Shown: in pieces, positions 53,609 to 62,291 of the stretch
How the letters are laid out: every line of letters starts with the position of its first letter
Position numbering within the stretch: the first letter of the stretch is position 1
Source: an uncultured Lachnospiraceae bacterium
Lineage (GTDB): Bacteria; Bacillota; Clostridia; Lachnospirales; Lachnospiraceae
Assembly (NCBI GenBank): GCA_947165025.1
Contig: CAMUYQ010000001.1
Span: 555,940-619,939, forward strand
Reading direction: 5' to 3'
DNA: 64,000 nucleotides
Position numbers and translations under genes: made by a program
The notes under the pieces: generated by a model
Databases searched by the model: none
What the model saw: only the letters and a program-made list of their open reading frames with translations
Told to the model about the DNA's origin: nothing

Positions 53609-55276
53609 TTACTCCAACTTAAGCTTAACCTGCTTCTGAAAAAATGCTGCCCCATAGCATATTATCTCCTCATATCCTTTTAGACCTTCGGCATATTTTT
53701 CCTTAACAATCTGCTTGATGGCTTCCTTGCAATCCTTGTCCATATCAGATTCTTTATCCGACTTTTTCGCTTCTATAATGATCGCGCGTCTGTTCTTCTT
53801 GTCCTTAAGCAGAATATCGGGTCTTCCAAGCCCCTTTTCCTTATTGGAATCTACACTGTATCCCCTTCCAACAAATACTCCAGCAAGAAAAGCATGATAG
53901 TAGTCCTCATGATAATCATTATAACTTATCGTATCCCATAGGAGCCCTGATATAATTTCCGTGGCACGCACTTCATCCTTCTCCCATAGAGTATTGATCA
54001 GTTCTTTTACCGTATCATTGCTGACTGTCTCCGTGAAGAAACGGACTACCGTATCCTCAAATATTGACGAAATCTCTCTGTTGGGAATCTTTAATGAAAC
54101 CGTTTCCCCCTCTTCCCCCGCATCAGCTTTCGTAATGTATCCTGTCATCAGGAGTACACTCCATAAGTTATCCTCTGTGGAATGTAGCGTATCATAGGTC
54201 AATTCATCCGAAATTGTCTGAACGATTGTTTCACCGTTCAACAACGCCTCGAATTTATCAGAGACGTCAAAGTCTGTACGCTTCACAAATGTCAATAGAA
54301 TGCCGTTATGACTGGTATTCTTCCAGTAGTTTTTGGGCTTAGCATCCCTACGCTTTTTTAATGCGGAAAGGTAATTGATCACATCCCAAGGGCAATACAC
54401 ATAACTGTTGCCAAAAACATATCCGTCATACCATTCCTTGATCGTATCAGCCGTTTCGGATCTGTCAGCCGCTTTAAGAATAGCTGTGATTTCATTCTTT
54501 GAGAAACCAAAATACTGTGAAAAATCTTCATCAAGCACCGAATACGATGCAAAATTATTAGTACCAGTAAATATGCTTTCCTTAGCTATCCGCAGGCATC
54601 CTGTAACCACGGCGAACTTCAGGAACTCATTATCCTTAAGCGCCGTACTCATAATTCCCTTGATAACATCCAGCATTCTGGAGTAATAATGATTCTTGGC
54701 AGTATCCTTTTCGCTTGCCTTTGCCAGCGGCACATCATATTCGTCTATAAGCAGGATAACTTGCTTGCCATATACGTTATATAGCATTCGCATCATGGTT
54801 TTTAAGGAATTCTGAACATCACTTTCATTTCCCTTCTGCGCCTTCAATCGAGCGAACACATCCAAATCATCCTTATCTGCCATGTCTTTTTTTGCTATGT
54901 CTGAAATTCCCTTGCATACGTCTGCAATTACATTCATCAATTTCGCATATGCAACTTCATATGTTTCTGATTCAGCATCCTTAAATGAAATAAAAAGCAC
55001 CGGATACTGATTCATCCACTCTTTGCAGAATGTCTTATGTTTCGCAATAGCAAGATTTTCGAACAGGCTCTTACTGTCCTTTCTGATGTTGAAGAAGTTC
55101 TCCATCATACTCATCATCAGAGTTTTTCCAAACCTTCTTGGTCTGGTAAAGAGCGTAACTTTATTATTCGTATCATGCACAAGTTCATACATGATCTCGG
55201 TCTTATCCACATAGTATGCATTTTCATTACGAAGAGCCGCAAAGTCCGCTTCTCCAACGCTTACTGTAAAAGCCAT
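53609..55276 (-). CDS. AAA-ATPase-like / PD-(D/E)XK nuclease fusion (DUF1703 type)
   Basis: A 555-aa protein starting at MAFTVSVGEADFAALRNENAYYVDKTE after AAGGAGG. The N-terminal AAA-ATPase-like domain (PF09820-type) has P-loop RPRRFGKTLMMSMM near residue 46 and Walker B ILLIDEYDVP. The C-terminus has a PD-(D/E)XK core, GRPDILLKDKKNRRAIIIEAKK. The family is very common in anaerobes, often in many copies and on mobile elements; its role is unproven, with defence or element maintenance suggested. Upstream and downstream hairpins make it a separate unit. Confidence 0.88.
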   Translation of the reverse strand: MAFTVSVGEADFAALRNENAYYVDKTEIMYELVHDTNNKVTLFTRPRRFGKTLMMSMMENFFNIRKDSKSLFENLAIAKHKTFCKEWMNQYPVLFISFKDAESETYEVAYAKLMNVIADVCKGISDIAKKDMADKDDLDVFARLKAQKGNESDVQNSLKTMMRMLYNVYGKQVILLIDEYDVPLAKASEKDTAKNHYYSRMLDVIKGIMSTALKDNEFLKFAVVTGCLRIAKESIFTGTNNFASYSVLDEDFSQYFGFSKNEITAILKAADRSETADTIKEWYDGYVFGNSYVYCPWDVINYLSALKKRRDAKPKNYWKNTSHNGILLTFVKRTDFDVSDKFEALLNGETIVQTISDELTYDTLHSTEDNLWSVLLMTGYITKADAGEEGETVSLKIPNREISSIFEDTVVRFFTETVSNDTVKELINTLWEKDEVRATEIISGLLWDTISYNDYHEDYYHAFLAGVFVGRGYSVDSNKEKGLGRPDILLKDKKNRRAIIIEAKKSDKESDMDKDCKEAIKQIVKEKYAEGLKGYEEIICYGAAFFQKQVKLKLE

Positions 55277-55390
55277 ATGCGTGCCTCCTTTCAGCCTTGA
55301 GATCACCCTCAAATTTGCATAATAATCCGTTTATTATAGTACCATATAACCGTCAAATTTTCAACCAAAATCGTTGACATAACTCTGCCG

Positions 55391-55681
55391 TTAGCTCACT
55401 GACTTATCACCCTTATTATGCAGATTATTTGCCCGTTCACTCGCCGCCTGTCTCTGCTCCGCTGATAGCCGTCTCGGCTTACGATAATTAACAGCAGATT
55501 TAGGCATTTCATAGGTCTTGTCGATGTCTGTCACGCCTATGCACTTATAGACCTCCGGGAAGCTGATAACTAACTGGTCAAGTTTCCTCATAACGGTAGG
55601 ATCACGGGTGTAAAGGCTGGCGGTTGGTTCCTCGGCATTAAAGTTTATAATTGTTTCTCGTTCATAGCGTGATAGTTTCAA
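55391..55681 (-). CDS. Small conserved mobile-element protein, TTG start
   Basis: A 96-aa protein. The TTG start is chosen because AAAGGAG lies 5 nt before it; the open frame extends upstream but through a repeat region. The sequence KLSRYERETIINFNAEEPTASLYTRDPTVMRKLDQLVISFPEVYKCIG is of a type seen in Firmicutes integrative elements beside recombinases, of unknown function. The end is basic (RKPRRLSAEQRQAASERANN), consistent with DNA or RNA binding. Confidence 0.65.
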   Translation of the reverse strand: MKLSRYERETIINFNAEEPTASLYTRDPTVMRKLDQLVISFPEVYKCIGVTDIDKTYEMPKSAVNYRKPRRLSAEQRQAASERANNLHNKGDKSVS

Positions 55682-55755
55682 GATTGCTCCTTTCTGCCCA
55701 TGTAGGCTGTAAGATATGATTGATTGATGGATGGACTGACGGACAGGACTGATTC

Positions 55756-55830
55756 TTTCTCCCAACAGTCCCTCCATTTCTCCCAAATTAACTATCGATT
55801 TGGGAGAAAGACGGTTATTGTTGGGAGAAA
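55756..55830. repeat. Nested inverted repeats, four copies of TTTCTCCCAA
   Basis: The outer pair TTTCTCCCAACA (55,756-55,767) / TGTTGGGAGAAA (55,819-55,830) and inner pair ATTTCTCCCAAAT (55,776-55,788) / ATTTGGGAGAAA (55,798-55,809) form nested 12-bp palindromic arms between the recombinase and the 96-aa gene. They look like a four-site operator or a cruciform-forming locus. Confidence 0.7.
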
Positions 55831-55910
55831 AGAAAAAGTGCTGATGGACATATATCTTCCATCCGCACTCTTTCATATGCCGTTATCCCGATAACTATCG
55901 TATGAACTTG

Positions 55911-57785
55911 TTAAAAATCAGGTACTACAGAGTCGGCAAGTACCACACTTACCTTTGAATAATGCTCCTGATCATATTCCTCGGCAGGGATACCGTAGGT
56001 GTTGGTATTATCTGCCTTGAGCTGTGCAATCCTCGCTTTTCTTCTCGGCTCGTATGCTTTCTCCCACTTCTGCTGTGACCCCCTTGCCTTGCGTGCCAGA
56101 TACTGCTCATGACGCTTATCTTTAATGGCATTCATGCGCTCGATCTCAGCCTTTTCCACCTCGGTAAGCTCCTTCTCCGGCATACTGTAATTGCCGATGA
56201 AATTGAAGTAGATATCAATCTTCTGCGTGGTCTGCACGGATCCCTTCCTGTCCCTCTCATGCACTTCGATATGATCAATGAACTCACTGACCATAAAAGG
56301 CGTGATTTCGTCAAAATCATTGTACCTTGCCATAAGATCGACAAACCTCTTTCCGCTCTTGCGATTTTCCTCGACCTCTGACAGAAAAGCCTCGATACTC
56401 TCAACCTCTTCGTTAAGCTCACCCTGCTCCTTGGAATACTGCCTGATAAGCGTTTCATATCTGCTTTCAGGCATCTTCCCAAGTGCGTTATCCTCATAAA
56501 TCTTGCAGATAAGCCTTTCAAGCTCGTCCACACGCTTCCTGCACTGCTTAATACGATCCTGCTTCTTCTTGGCTTCGGCACAGCGATTGTCCGCTTCCGT
56601 CTGGGTGATATGCTCAATGAACTCCTCCGGATTGTCTTCAATAGTGGTTTTGAGGTATCTGAGCGTATCCCTTACGATTTCCATAACCGCATCGGCGTTT
56701 ATCCTATGACCGGAACTGCAATAGGTTCCTACAGGCTGCTTGCCGTACTTGGCGCATACATACTGTGCGACCTTCTTTCCATTGCTCGTCCTGTGACAGT
56801 ACATGAGGCTCCCGCAATCATGGCAGATCATTTTCCCGTCAAGCGGATGCGGTTCTCCCCAGCCGTTCGGATAACGCTTAATGCCCGTCCTGCATTTCTG
56901 CGCATTATAGAAGGTCTCCTCGTCAATGATCGGCTCCTGCGTATCTTCAAAGACCTGCCAGTATTTCTGTGCCACATAATGGCTCTTTTTATCCTTAAAA
57001 TGCTTTCTGGTCTTGAAGTTGACCGTGTGTCCCAGGTATTCCTTTCTCGTAAGTATTGAAGCTACACTTGAACTTGTCCAGCGGTAGGGATGCTTTAATT
57101 CCCTGTTCTGCCATAAGCCCATTCCCATCTTCTGCTGATGATATGCCGGTATCTCCACTTTGTCCGCTTCCAGTATCTTGCATATCTGGAACGGGCCTTT
57201 TCCTTCAAGTGTGAGCTTAAATATACGCTGTACAACCTCTGCCGCCTCCTCGTCCTTGATCCACTTGGTCTTATCATCGGGATCCTTCATATATCCGTAT
57301 GGCGGAGAGCTTGCAACGTGCTTTCCTGCTTCGCCCTTCGCCTTAAAAGTGGAGCGGATTTTCTTGCTTGTATCCTTGGCATACCACTCGTTCATGATAT
57401 TGCGAAACGGCAGGAAATCATCATCCCCCTGCAAAGTATCGGTTCCGTCATTAACCGCGATCAGACGCACATCTTTCTGTCTGAACATCTCCACGATCTG
57501 CCCGACCTTCAGATAATCCCTGCCCAGACGAGACATGTCTTTCACAAGGACTGCTCCGATATTTCCGTTCTCAATCTCACCCATCATTTCAAGGAATGCC
57601 GGACGATCAAAGCGTGTACCGGATATTCCATCGTCTGCGAAATGCCGGGGACTCGGTAATTCGTGTGATTCAGCGTACTCCATAAGTAGCTTCTTCTGAT
57701 TTGAGATACTGTTGGATTCTCCCTGAAGTTCGTCATCATGGCTCAGTCTCTCATAAAGTGCCGTGTACCGTTGCTCTTTTTTCAT
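55911..57785 (-). CDS. Large serine recombinase (TnpX-like)
   Basis: A 624-aa site-specific recombinase starting at MKKEQRYTALYERLSHDDE, with AAAGGAG before it. The catalytic Ser is in YERLSHDD near 15; ISNQ, DDGISGTRFDRP and LVKDMSRLGRDYLKVG complete the resolvase domain. The recombinase domain (about 180-290), zinc ribbon (ICHDCGSLMYCHR...) and long coiled coil follow. It is expected to excise and integrate this element at the TGTTGC core. The start lies inside the right end, so the att site may also act as its promoter region. Confidence 0.94.
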   Translation of the reverse strand: MKKEQRYTALYERLSHDDELQGESNSISNQKKLLMEYAESHELPSPRHFADDGISGTRFDRPAFLEMMGEIENGNIGAVLVKDMSRLGRDYLKVGQIVEMFRQKDVRLIAVNDGTDTLQGDDDFLPFRNIMNEWYAKDTSKKIRSTFKAKGEAGKHVASSPPYGYMKDPDDKTKWIKDEEAAEVVQRIFKLTLEGKGPFQICKILEADKVEIPAYHQQKMGMGLWQNRELKHPYRWTSSSVASILTRKEYLGHTVNFKTRKHFKDKKSHYVAQKYWQVFEDTQEPIIDEETFYNAQKCRTGIKRYPNGWGEPHPLDGKMICHDCGSLMYCHRTSNGKKVAQYVCAKYGKQPVGTYCSSGHRINADAVMEIVRDTLRYLKTTIEDNPEEFIEHITQTEADNRCAEAKKKQDRIKQCRKRVDELERLICKIYEDNALGKMPESRYETLIRQYSKEQGELNEEVESIEAFLSEVEENRKSGKRFVDLMARYNDFDEITPFMVSEFIDHIEVHERDRKGSVQTTQKIDIYFNFIGNYSMPEKELTEVEKAEIERMNAIKDKRHEQYLARKARGSQQKWEKAYEPRRKARIAQLKADNTNTYGIPAEEYDQEHYSKVSVVLADSVVPDF

Positions 57786-57810
57786 AATGCTCCTTTCCGC
57801 CATACAAAAA

Positions 57811-57911
57811 TGGCAACACATGATTAGTTTCTCGTATTCGGGGATGCCTTAAAATCCCCTGCCTACGCCTCTTGTATCGTCTCGGTACAAGAAACTAATT
57901 ACATGTTGCCA
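57811..57911. repeat. 22-bp inverted repeat at the right end of the nested element
   Basis: 57,811-57,832 and 57,890-57,911 match in inverted orientation with three mismatches (TGGCAACAnnTnATTAGTTT core). The outer copy contains the attachment core and the inner copy lies in the recombinase 5' region. It suggests a paired recombinase-binding site or autoregulatory site. Confidence 0.7.
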
Positions 57912-58872
57912 CACCGGCACTTAACTTGTATTTGGAATATTGGCGTACTGCGAAGTGATCCGGGTCACGTTCTGCAAGCTCGTCAAACATGAGATCTACA
58001 GGATTTTTGAACTCTTCGTCATCTTCCCTGACTTCCATCGCATTAATCATTTCAAGCAAAGTTGAGAAGTTCTGCTCTTCCTCCGGTGCTTCATAATGGA
58101 TGTATCCGATAAGCGCCGAATACAGTAGTTTCTCTGCCTTTTCCCAAAATTCATCATTGGATTTACCTTCGCCTTTGGTGTTGGCAATCAGCGTGGTTAC
58201 AAGCTTTAAGATATCCTTCTCATCATGCACATAAGCGAATGGGTTATAATGCATACTCTTTTTAAAGTTGATGGTATTGAAGATTTTTATACGATATCCA
58301 TTCTTCAAAAGAGCATTCCCAACCTCAGGTAAAACGGTGCCTTTGGGATCTGTAAGTACATAGGAACTATGCATTTGAAGCAAATTCGGCTTAATAAAAA
58401 ATCTCGTTTTACCGGAGCCGGAACCGCCGACACATAGCGTATTCTTGTTCCTTGCGTACTTAGGATTGGCAGGTCTTGAGTTCATGGTAAGTCTCTCAGT
58501 CTGTGATAAAATCACGTTATTCTGAAACACCGGGTCCATGTATGGCTCTATGTCCTCATGTTTCCCCCACCTGGCAGATCCATATTCCTGATTGTGCCGA
58601 AATTTCTTAGCATTCTTGCCTTTGATATAAACCGCAAGCCGCAAGATTCCGCCAATAGCAAGTCCTACTAATAAATCAATAGGATGTAAGCTCGGCAAAG
58701 GATTGGCAAACGCTGTTCCAAAGCAGCCATCCAGCACTACACTCTGAACCTTTTCAGATGCGTTCGTTCCACCGGCGATACGAAAAGCCTCTCCGATGTT
58801 GGTTGCTACAAGTCCTATCACAACATAAGGGATGTTCAGGATAAGTAACTTTTTAAGGTTCTTCTTTTTCAT
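57895..58872 (-). pseudogene. 5' part of interrupted virD4 (TraG-type coupling protein)
   Basis: An open frame of 325 codons, the last two (Cys, Asn) coming from the insert. It has two N-terminal membrane helices (about 12-30 and 62-82), the usual KFRHNQEYGSARWGKHEDIEPYMD, and Walker A VGGSGSGKTRFFIKP. It ends after KLSAGVAT at the TGTTGC core. Its start overlaps the PcfB stop (ATGA). Without the 3' part it cannot couple DNA to the channel; precise excision of the insert would repair it. Confidence 0.92.
57904..57909. other. Right attachment core (TGTTGC) of the nested element
   Basis: Identical to the left core. Inward, the octamer TCTTGTAC (minus strand, 57,885-57,892) lies 11 nt away, a likely recombinase contact. 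Confidence 0.7.
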
Positions 58873-59375
58873 CGCTCCATCTCCTTTCGCTTTTCCTTAC
58901 TCTTGCGAGGCATGGAAGCAACTTTCTCCTTGAACTTCTTAAGTTTCTGAAGGACACTCGGGCGCTCCTTTTCGGCAGATTTCTTTCGCTTTGTCTGCTT
59001 TGCTGCATATTCCTTCAAAACCTGCGTGATAGCATCCGCATCTCTGGCCTTGAAGAAGACAGTATACTTCGGCGGAGTCTCATTCTTGTCTTTGATAATG
59101 GCAAAATCCACTCCGTACTTGTTGGCAAGTTTCTTAAAATCACGAATACCGGAATCTCCGATTTCCATGCTTGAAACTCCCTGGTCCTGCCCTATAAGTT
59201 CCTTAACAGATTGTTTACCCTTGGTATGGGTATTCTTCGCCACCTGCTTTAGCCGGTGCTTATTCTCCAGCTTGCGCTTATAGGCAATCAAAGCCTTGAT
59301 TAAAAGCCTTAAGGATACTTTGGTTGTTTTTACAGCCAGGTTCACCGTTTTGTTTTCTACTTCTTCCTGCACCAA
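58869..59375 (-). CDS. pcfB: PcfB-family conjugation protein
   Basis: A 168-aa protein of the PcfB (DUF3801) family, which lies before virD4 in Tn1549-like and pCF10-like transfer regions. Seen are the N-terminal helix, GVSSMEIGDSGIRDFKKLANKYGVDFAIIKDKNETPPKYTVFFKARDADAITQVLKEYA (the family core), and a very basic tail. PcfB is thought to help load the relaxosome on the coupling protein. Its stop overlaps the virD4 start, so the pair is translationally coupled. Confidence 0.88.
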   Translation of the reverse strand: MVQEEVENKTVNLAVKTTKVSLRLLIKALIAYKRKLENKHRLKQVAKNTHTKGKQSVKELIGQDQGVSSMEIGDSGIRDFKKLANKYGVDFAIIKDKNETPPKYTVFFKARDADAITQVLKEYAAKQTKRKKSAEKERPSVLQKLKKFKEKVASMPRKSKEKRKEMER

Positions 59376-59403
59376 ATCACTTCCTTTCCTCCAAAATCAG
59401 CGT

Positions 59404-59814
59404 TTAAAGTAACTCAAGTGCCGAAAACTCCTGCCCGTCGCATACAAGTGTGATCAGTCTGCTCTTAAATTCAGCAGCCGCCTTCTCAAACTCGTCGCCA
59501 ACAAGCATAGATAAAGCTCTACCATCAAATTTCATAATGATAACAGAGCCTATAAAACACTTACCGGTTCCAATATTGATAATCTTGTCCCCGTTCATCA
59601 TGGCAATATAGTCGCTGTCACCCATATATTCACCATGTCCAATGTCATTAAGCTTATCCAGGATTTCCTGTGCCTCATACGCATCTACAATACGGGATTC
59701 GCCGTTTGTCGCGATAATAAGAGCACCCTCGTCTTTACGCTTAAGCTTGGTCTCTTTGAGCACTGCTCCATCATTGACGGGATCAAGTGCAATCTTGATA
59801 TCCAATGTTTCCAT
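59404..59814 (-). CDS. Hypothetical element backbone protein
   Basis: A 136-aa soluble acidic protein (METLDIKIALDPVNDGAVLKETKLKRKDEGALIIATNGESRIVDAYEAQEIL). It has mixed alpha/beta character, no membrane segment and no recognised motif. Its place between repA and pcfB, with gaps under 30 bp, is that of small conserved genes in Tn1549-like elements. No function is proposed. Confidence 0.75.
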   Translation of the reverse strand: METLDIKIALDPVNDGAVLKETKLKRKDEGALIIATNGESRIVDAYEAQEILDKLNDIGHGEYMGDSDYIAMMNGDKIINIGTGKCFIGSVIIMKFDGRALSMLVGDEFEKAAAEFKSRLITLVCDGQEFSALELL

Positions 59815-59828
59815 GTTACGTTCCTCCG

Positions 59829-60698
59829 TTAAATACGACCTTCAGCCATGTCATTGTTGACCCAGGCCTGATAATAGCTTTGCATAGTCAGAGGCGCATT
59901 ATATATGGCAGCAAGCAGGTACTGTTTGATGTTACGCACCTTGGCAGGGTTCTTCTTCATGCAGTCCATGACATATTCAAGATGCATGGAATTGATCTTC
60001 AAAAACTGAGATTTCACCACGCTCACAGGCTTATCATCCCCTGCAATACGGATAGTTCTCCGCTTGGAGCAAACAACATCAAGCATAAGATCCATGATTG
60101 CATCCAAAGTCTCCCGGTCATAAGGATACCGCTCATACATAATCTCCATATCAAGTTGGGAATTGAGATAATTACGGTAGGATGTTCTCTCATCCATATC
60201 CTTATCCGCTCCGGATAGGATAGGATTAGTCTTATTACTCTCAGTATTATTTTTCTCAGTCTTATTAGTTTCCGATTTGCGATTGTCCAGAGTTCCGGTA
60301 TGCAGAATTACAGAGTTCTGCTTTTCAGAATCCAAGAGTTCTGCTTTTCGGAATCGGGTAAAATCTTTCACATAGATAATGGTGGGTTTACCAAGCCCCT
60401 GCTTTTTGCGTTCAATAAGACCAAATTCATCCAGTTCCCGCAATAGTCCACAGGCTTTTGTATTCGCGCAGCGCATAGACTTTTTCACACTTTTAATCGT
60501 GTAATAGACATAGACACGCCCCGCATCATCCAACCAGCCATTTTCCCTGGATAGACTGATTCTATCCAAAAGAAGTCCGTACAAGACCTTTGCATCTGTA
60601 GACAGTGCCTCAAAAATCTCTTCTGTAAAAAGCATCTTGGGAATCCTGTAAAACGAATAGCTTTCTGACTGCTCCTCATAAAAGTAGTCAAAAACCAT
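59829..60698 (-). CDS. Replication initiator RepA (N-terminal RepA domain + DUF6017-like tail)
   Basis: A 289-aa protein. Residues 1-115 match the RepA_N type replication initiator domain (YRIPKMLFTEEIFEALSTDAKVLYGLLLDRISLSRENGWLDDAGRVYVYYTIKSVKKSMRCANTKACGLLRELDEFGLIERKKQGLGKP), a winged-helix DNA binder. A polar linker follows, and the C-terminal part (about 175-289) resembles the tail common in integrative elements. It probably supports replication of the excised circle. The 11-bp iterons at 62,292-62,341 are candidate binding sites, though far off. Confidence 0.88.
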   Translation of the reverse strand: MVFDYFYEEQSESYSFYRIPKMLFTEEIFEALSTDAKVLYGLLLDRISLSRENGWLDDAGRVYVYYTIKSVKKSMRCANTKACGLLRELDEFGLIERKKQGLGKPTIIYVKDFTRFRKAELLDSEKQNSVILHTGTLDNRKSETNKTEKNNTESNKTNPILSGADKDMDERTSYRNYLNSQLDMEIMYERYPYDRETLDAIMDLMLDVVCSKRRTIRIAGDDKPVSVVKSQFLKINSMHLEYVMDCMKKNPAKVRNIKQYLLAAIYNAPLTMQSYYQAWVNNDMAEGRI

Positions 60699-60702
60699 AG
60701 CA

Positions 60703-60900
60703 TCACACTTCCTTTGCCTTGTTCTTTGCCGCCCTGTGCTCTTTCATGATTTTGGCGTAACAAGGGAAACAGAAGGCTTTGTTATAACCATAAGGACATT
60801 CTGTCTTACAGTTCTGAGGATGAGCTATCGGCTCCGGTCTTCCTACTACGGGAGTACTGCTACTTCCTACAGATCCCAATACGTTGTAATGTGCTGACAT
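60703..60900 (-). CDS. Small Cys-rich protein
   Basis: A 65-aa protein; the second ATG is used because of spacing from AGGAGG. The C-terminal half has four Cys (NCKTECPYGYNKAFCFPCYAKI) in a pattern that can bind zinc. It lies 4 bp before repA. Such small proteins recur in this element class without a known role. Confidence 0.65.
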   Translation of the reverse strand: MSAHYNVLGSVGSSSTPVVGRPEPIAHPQNCKTECPYGYNKAFCFPCYAKIMKEHRAAKNKAKEV

Positions 60901-60923
60901 TTTCATTACCTCCTATGCAATAG

Positions 60924-60964
60924 AAAAAGCGCCAGACCGAAGGTCATAACCTCCGGCTGACGCC
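60924..60964 (-). terminator. Terminator after the DUF5688 gene
   Basis: On the minus strand GGCGTCAGCCGGAGG and CCTTCGGTCTGGCGC arms precede TTTTT, directly before the ribosome site of the Cys-rich gene. It shares arm sequences with the hairpin at 62,127-62,175. Confidence 0.65.
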
Positions 60965-60982
60965 TTATTCATCATGATGCGA

Positions 60983-62062
60983 TTAGAGTGCTTCGCCACC
61001 CTTAGCTTTGGCACCCTTATCAATGGTTTCTTTCTTCGGAGTCTTGGCAACTTCCTCTTTCTTGGCTTTAAGATCACCAAGCACAGATTTTTCGCCTTTC
61101 TCCTCAGCGTGCTCCGCTTCCTTTTCAGCCTGACGCTGTACGAACTTTTCACCAAGCTCGAAGATCTTTTCCTTACTGTCATAGTGGTAAACACTATCAG
61201 TAAGCTTATCAGCAGGAGCCACCTGCGTTGCATTGACTTCCTTTACCATAGCCTCAAGATCCTTTAAACCCATCTCGCCGTTGTCAGGGACAATCAGCAC
61301 CTCATGGATGCTTGAAGGTAAAATGAAGAAGTCACCACCGGCTCTTTCAGCTGCCTGGTCCATAAAGTTCTGATAAGCAAGAACTCCGGCACCATGTACC
61401 TTGTCGGGTACTGTAGCAACGTAGATCTTTTCATCTTCAGGAGCTACAGGGAAAAGTCCCATCATTTCAGCCTGCTCAACTCCCATCATCTCTGCCATTA
61501 CTTCACTCATGCCTTTGATTTCAACGGGTTTGATCTGAGGCGCATTCTCCATTGCATCGGCATGAAGCTGTTCAGGAGTAACGCCCATGGTTTCAAGCAG
61601 CTGATTTGTAACGAGGATTGATGCTCTTCCATCATCATCAGAACTTAAGACGAAACGGTAAACAACCGCCATGTCTTCCATATTCTGATGAGGTACGGTT
61701 TCAAGCATTTCCTTGTTAGCCTCTGCAGAAACAACTTCCATCGCAAGCTTTTCCTTCATCTGAGAGTAATCAGATAAGGAATCGATATCGAACTCCGGTC
61801 TCTGGTTGATTCCGTTATTGATGACCTCTACAGCCTTATCAACAACTTCATCGTAAGATCTGCCGTCTTCGACTGCTCCGTAGAACTTGTCGATTCCGAT
61901 GTTCACTCCGATGTTGCTGCCCTCGGGTGTAACCGTGATTGCCTCATAACTCTCATTCAGCTTATTCACAGTATGAATGGAGAGATCAACCTCTGCACCC
62001 TGCTCGTAAAGTCTGTCCTTCACATCCTCTACGAATTTTTCTTTGAAACTTTCGTAATCCAT
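60983..62062 (-). CDS. DUF5688 family protein
   Basis: A 359-aa acidic soluble protein (MDYESFKEKFVEDVKDRLYEQGAEVDLSIHTVNKLNESYEAITVTPEGSNIGVNI...) typical of DUF5688, a family found almost only on Firmicutes conjugative elements. No catalytic motif is evident. The end is Lys/Glu-rich. It has its own terminators on both sides, so expression is probably separate from repA. Confidence 0.85.
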   Translation of the reverse strand: MDYESFKEKFVEDVKDRLYEQGAEVDLSIHTVNKLNESYEAITVTPEGSNIGVNIGIDKFYGAVEDGRSYDEVVDKAVEVINNGINQRPEFDIDSLSDYSQMKEKLAMEVVSAEANKEMLETVPHQNMEDMAVVYRFVLSSDDDGRASILVTNQLLETMGVTPEQLHADAMENAPQIKPVEIKGMSEVMAEMMGVEQAEMMGLFPVAPEDEKIYVATVPDKVHGAGVLAYQNFMDQAAERAGGDFFILPSSIHEVLIVPDNGEMGLKDLEAMVKEVNATQVAPADKLTDSVYHYDSKEKIFELGEKFVQRQAEKEAEHAEEKGEKSVLGDLKAKKEEVAKTPKKETIDKGAKAKGGEAL

Positions 62063-62126
62063 ATTTTGATTTCCTTTCTGTTTGCATTAGCATTGGATCG
62101 TCACCCTCCGCCTGGTTGATGGCATT

Positions 62127-62175
62127 AAAAAAGCGCCAGACCCATGGCCTCGTTTGAAGTCATAAGCTGACGCTT
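62127..62175 (-). terminator. Hairpin-T tract between the CD1845-like and DUF5688 genes
   Basis: On the minus strand AAGCGTCAGC ... CTGGCGCTTTTTT, with a long loop. The arms are nearly the same as those of the hairpin after DUF5688, so both gene borders carry related terminators. Confidence 0.55.
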
Positions 62176-62291
62176 AAGATTGCCGGTATTCTTTTGCAAA
62201 AGAAATGGGCTCGGTGATCGGGATTTGTTCCCGTTCGCTTTGCCCATTGTAAATATAACACATCAAAAATAGCTTGAAAAGGGAACCGATG

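Larger units (their letters stand above)
47747..57909. mobile_element. Nested Tn4451-like mobilizable element inserted in virD4
   Basis: A 10.16-kb unit bounded by TGTTGC cores. From right to left it carries a large serine recombinase, a small regulator-like gene, an AAA/PD-(D/E)XK gene, a mobilization accessory gene, an oriT-like hairpin region, a MobL relaxase, TnpW, MerR/TipAS and an ABC-F resistance gene. Recombinase, Mob protein and TnpW together are the hallmark of Tn4451-type elements. Removing one core plus the insert restores a VirD4 frame of about 591 codons. Confidence 0.88.

Noticed and set aside
55682..55876. Upstream extension of the 96-aa gene to an ATG at 55,876
   Set aside because: The extension runs through nested palindromes, and a TTG with a well-placed AAAGGAG gives a better start.
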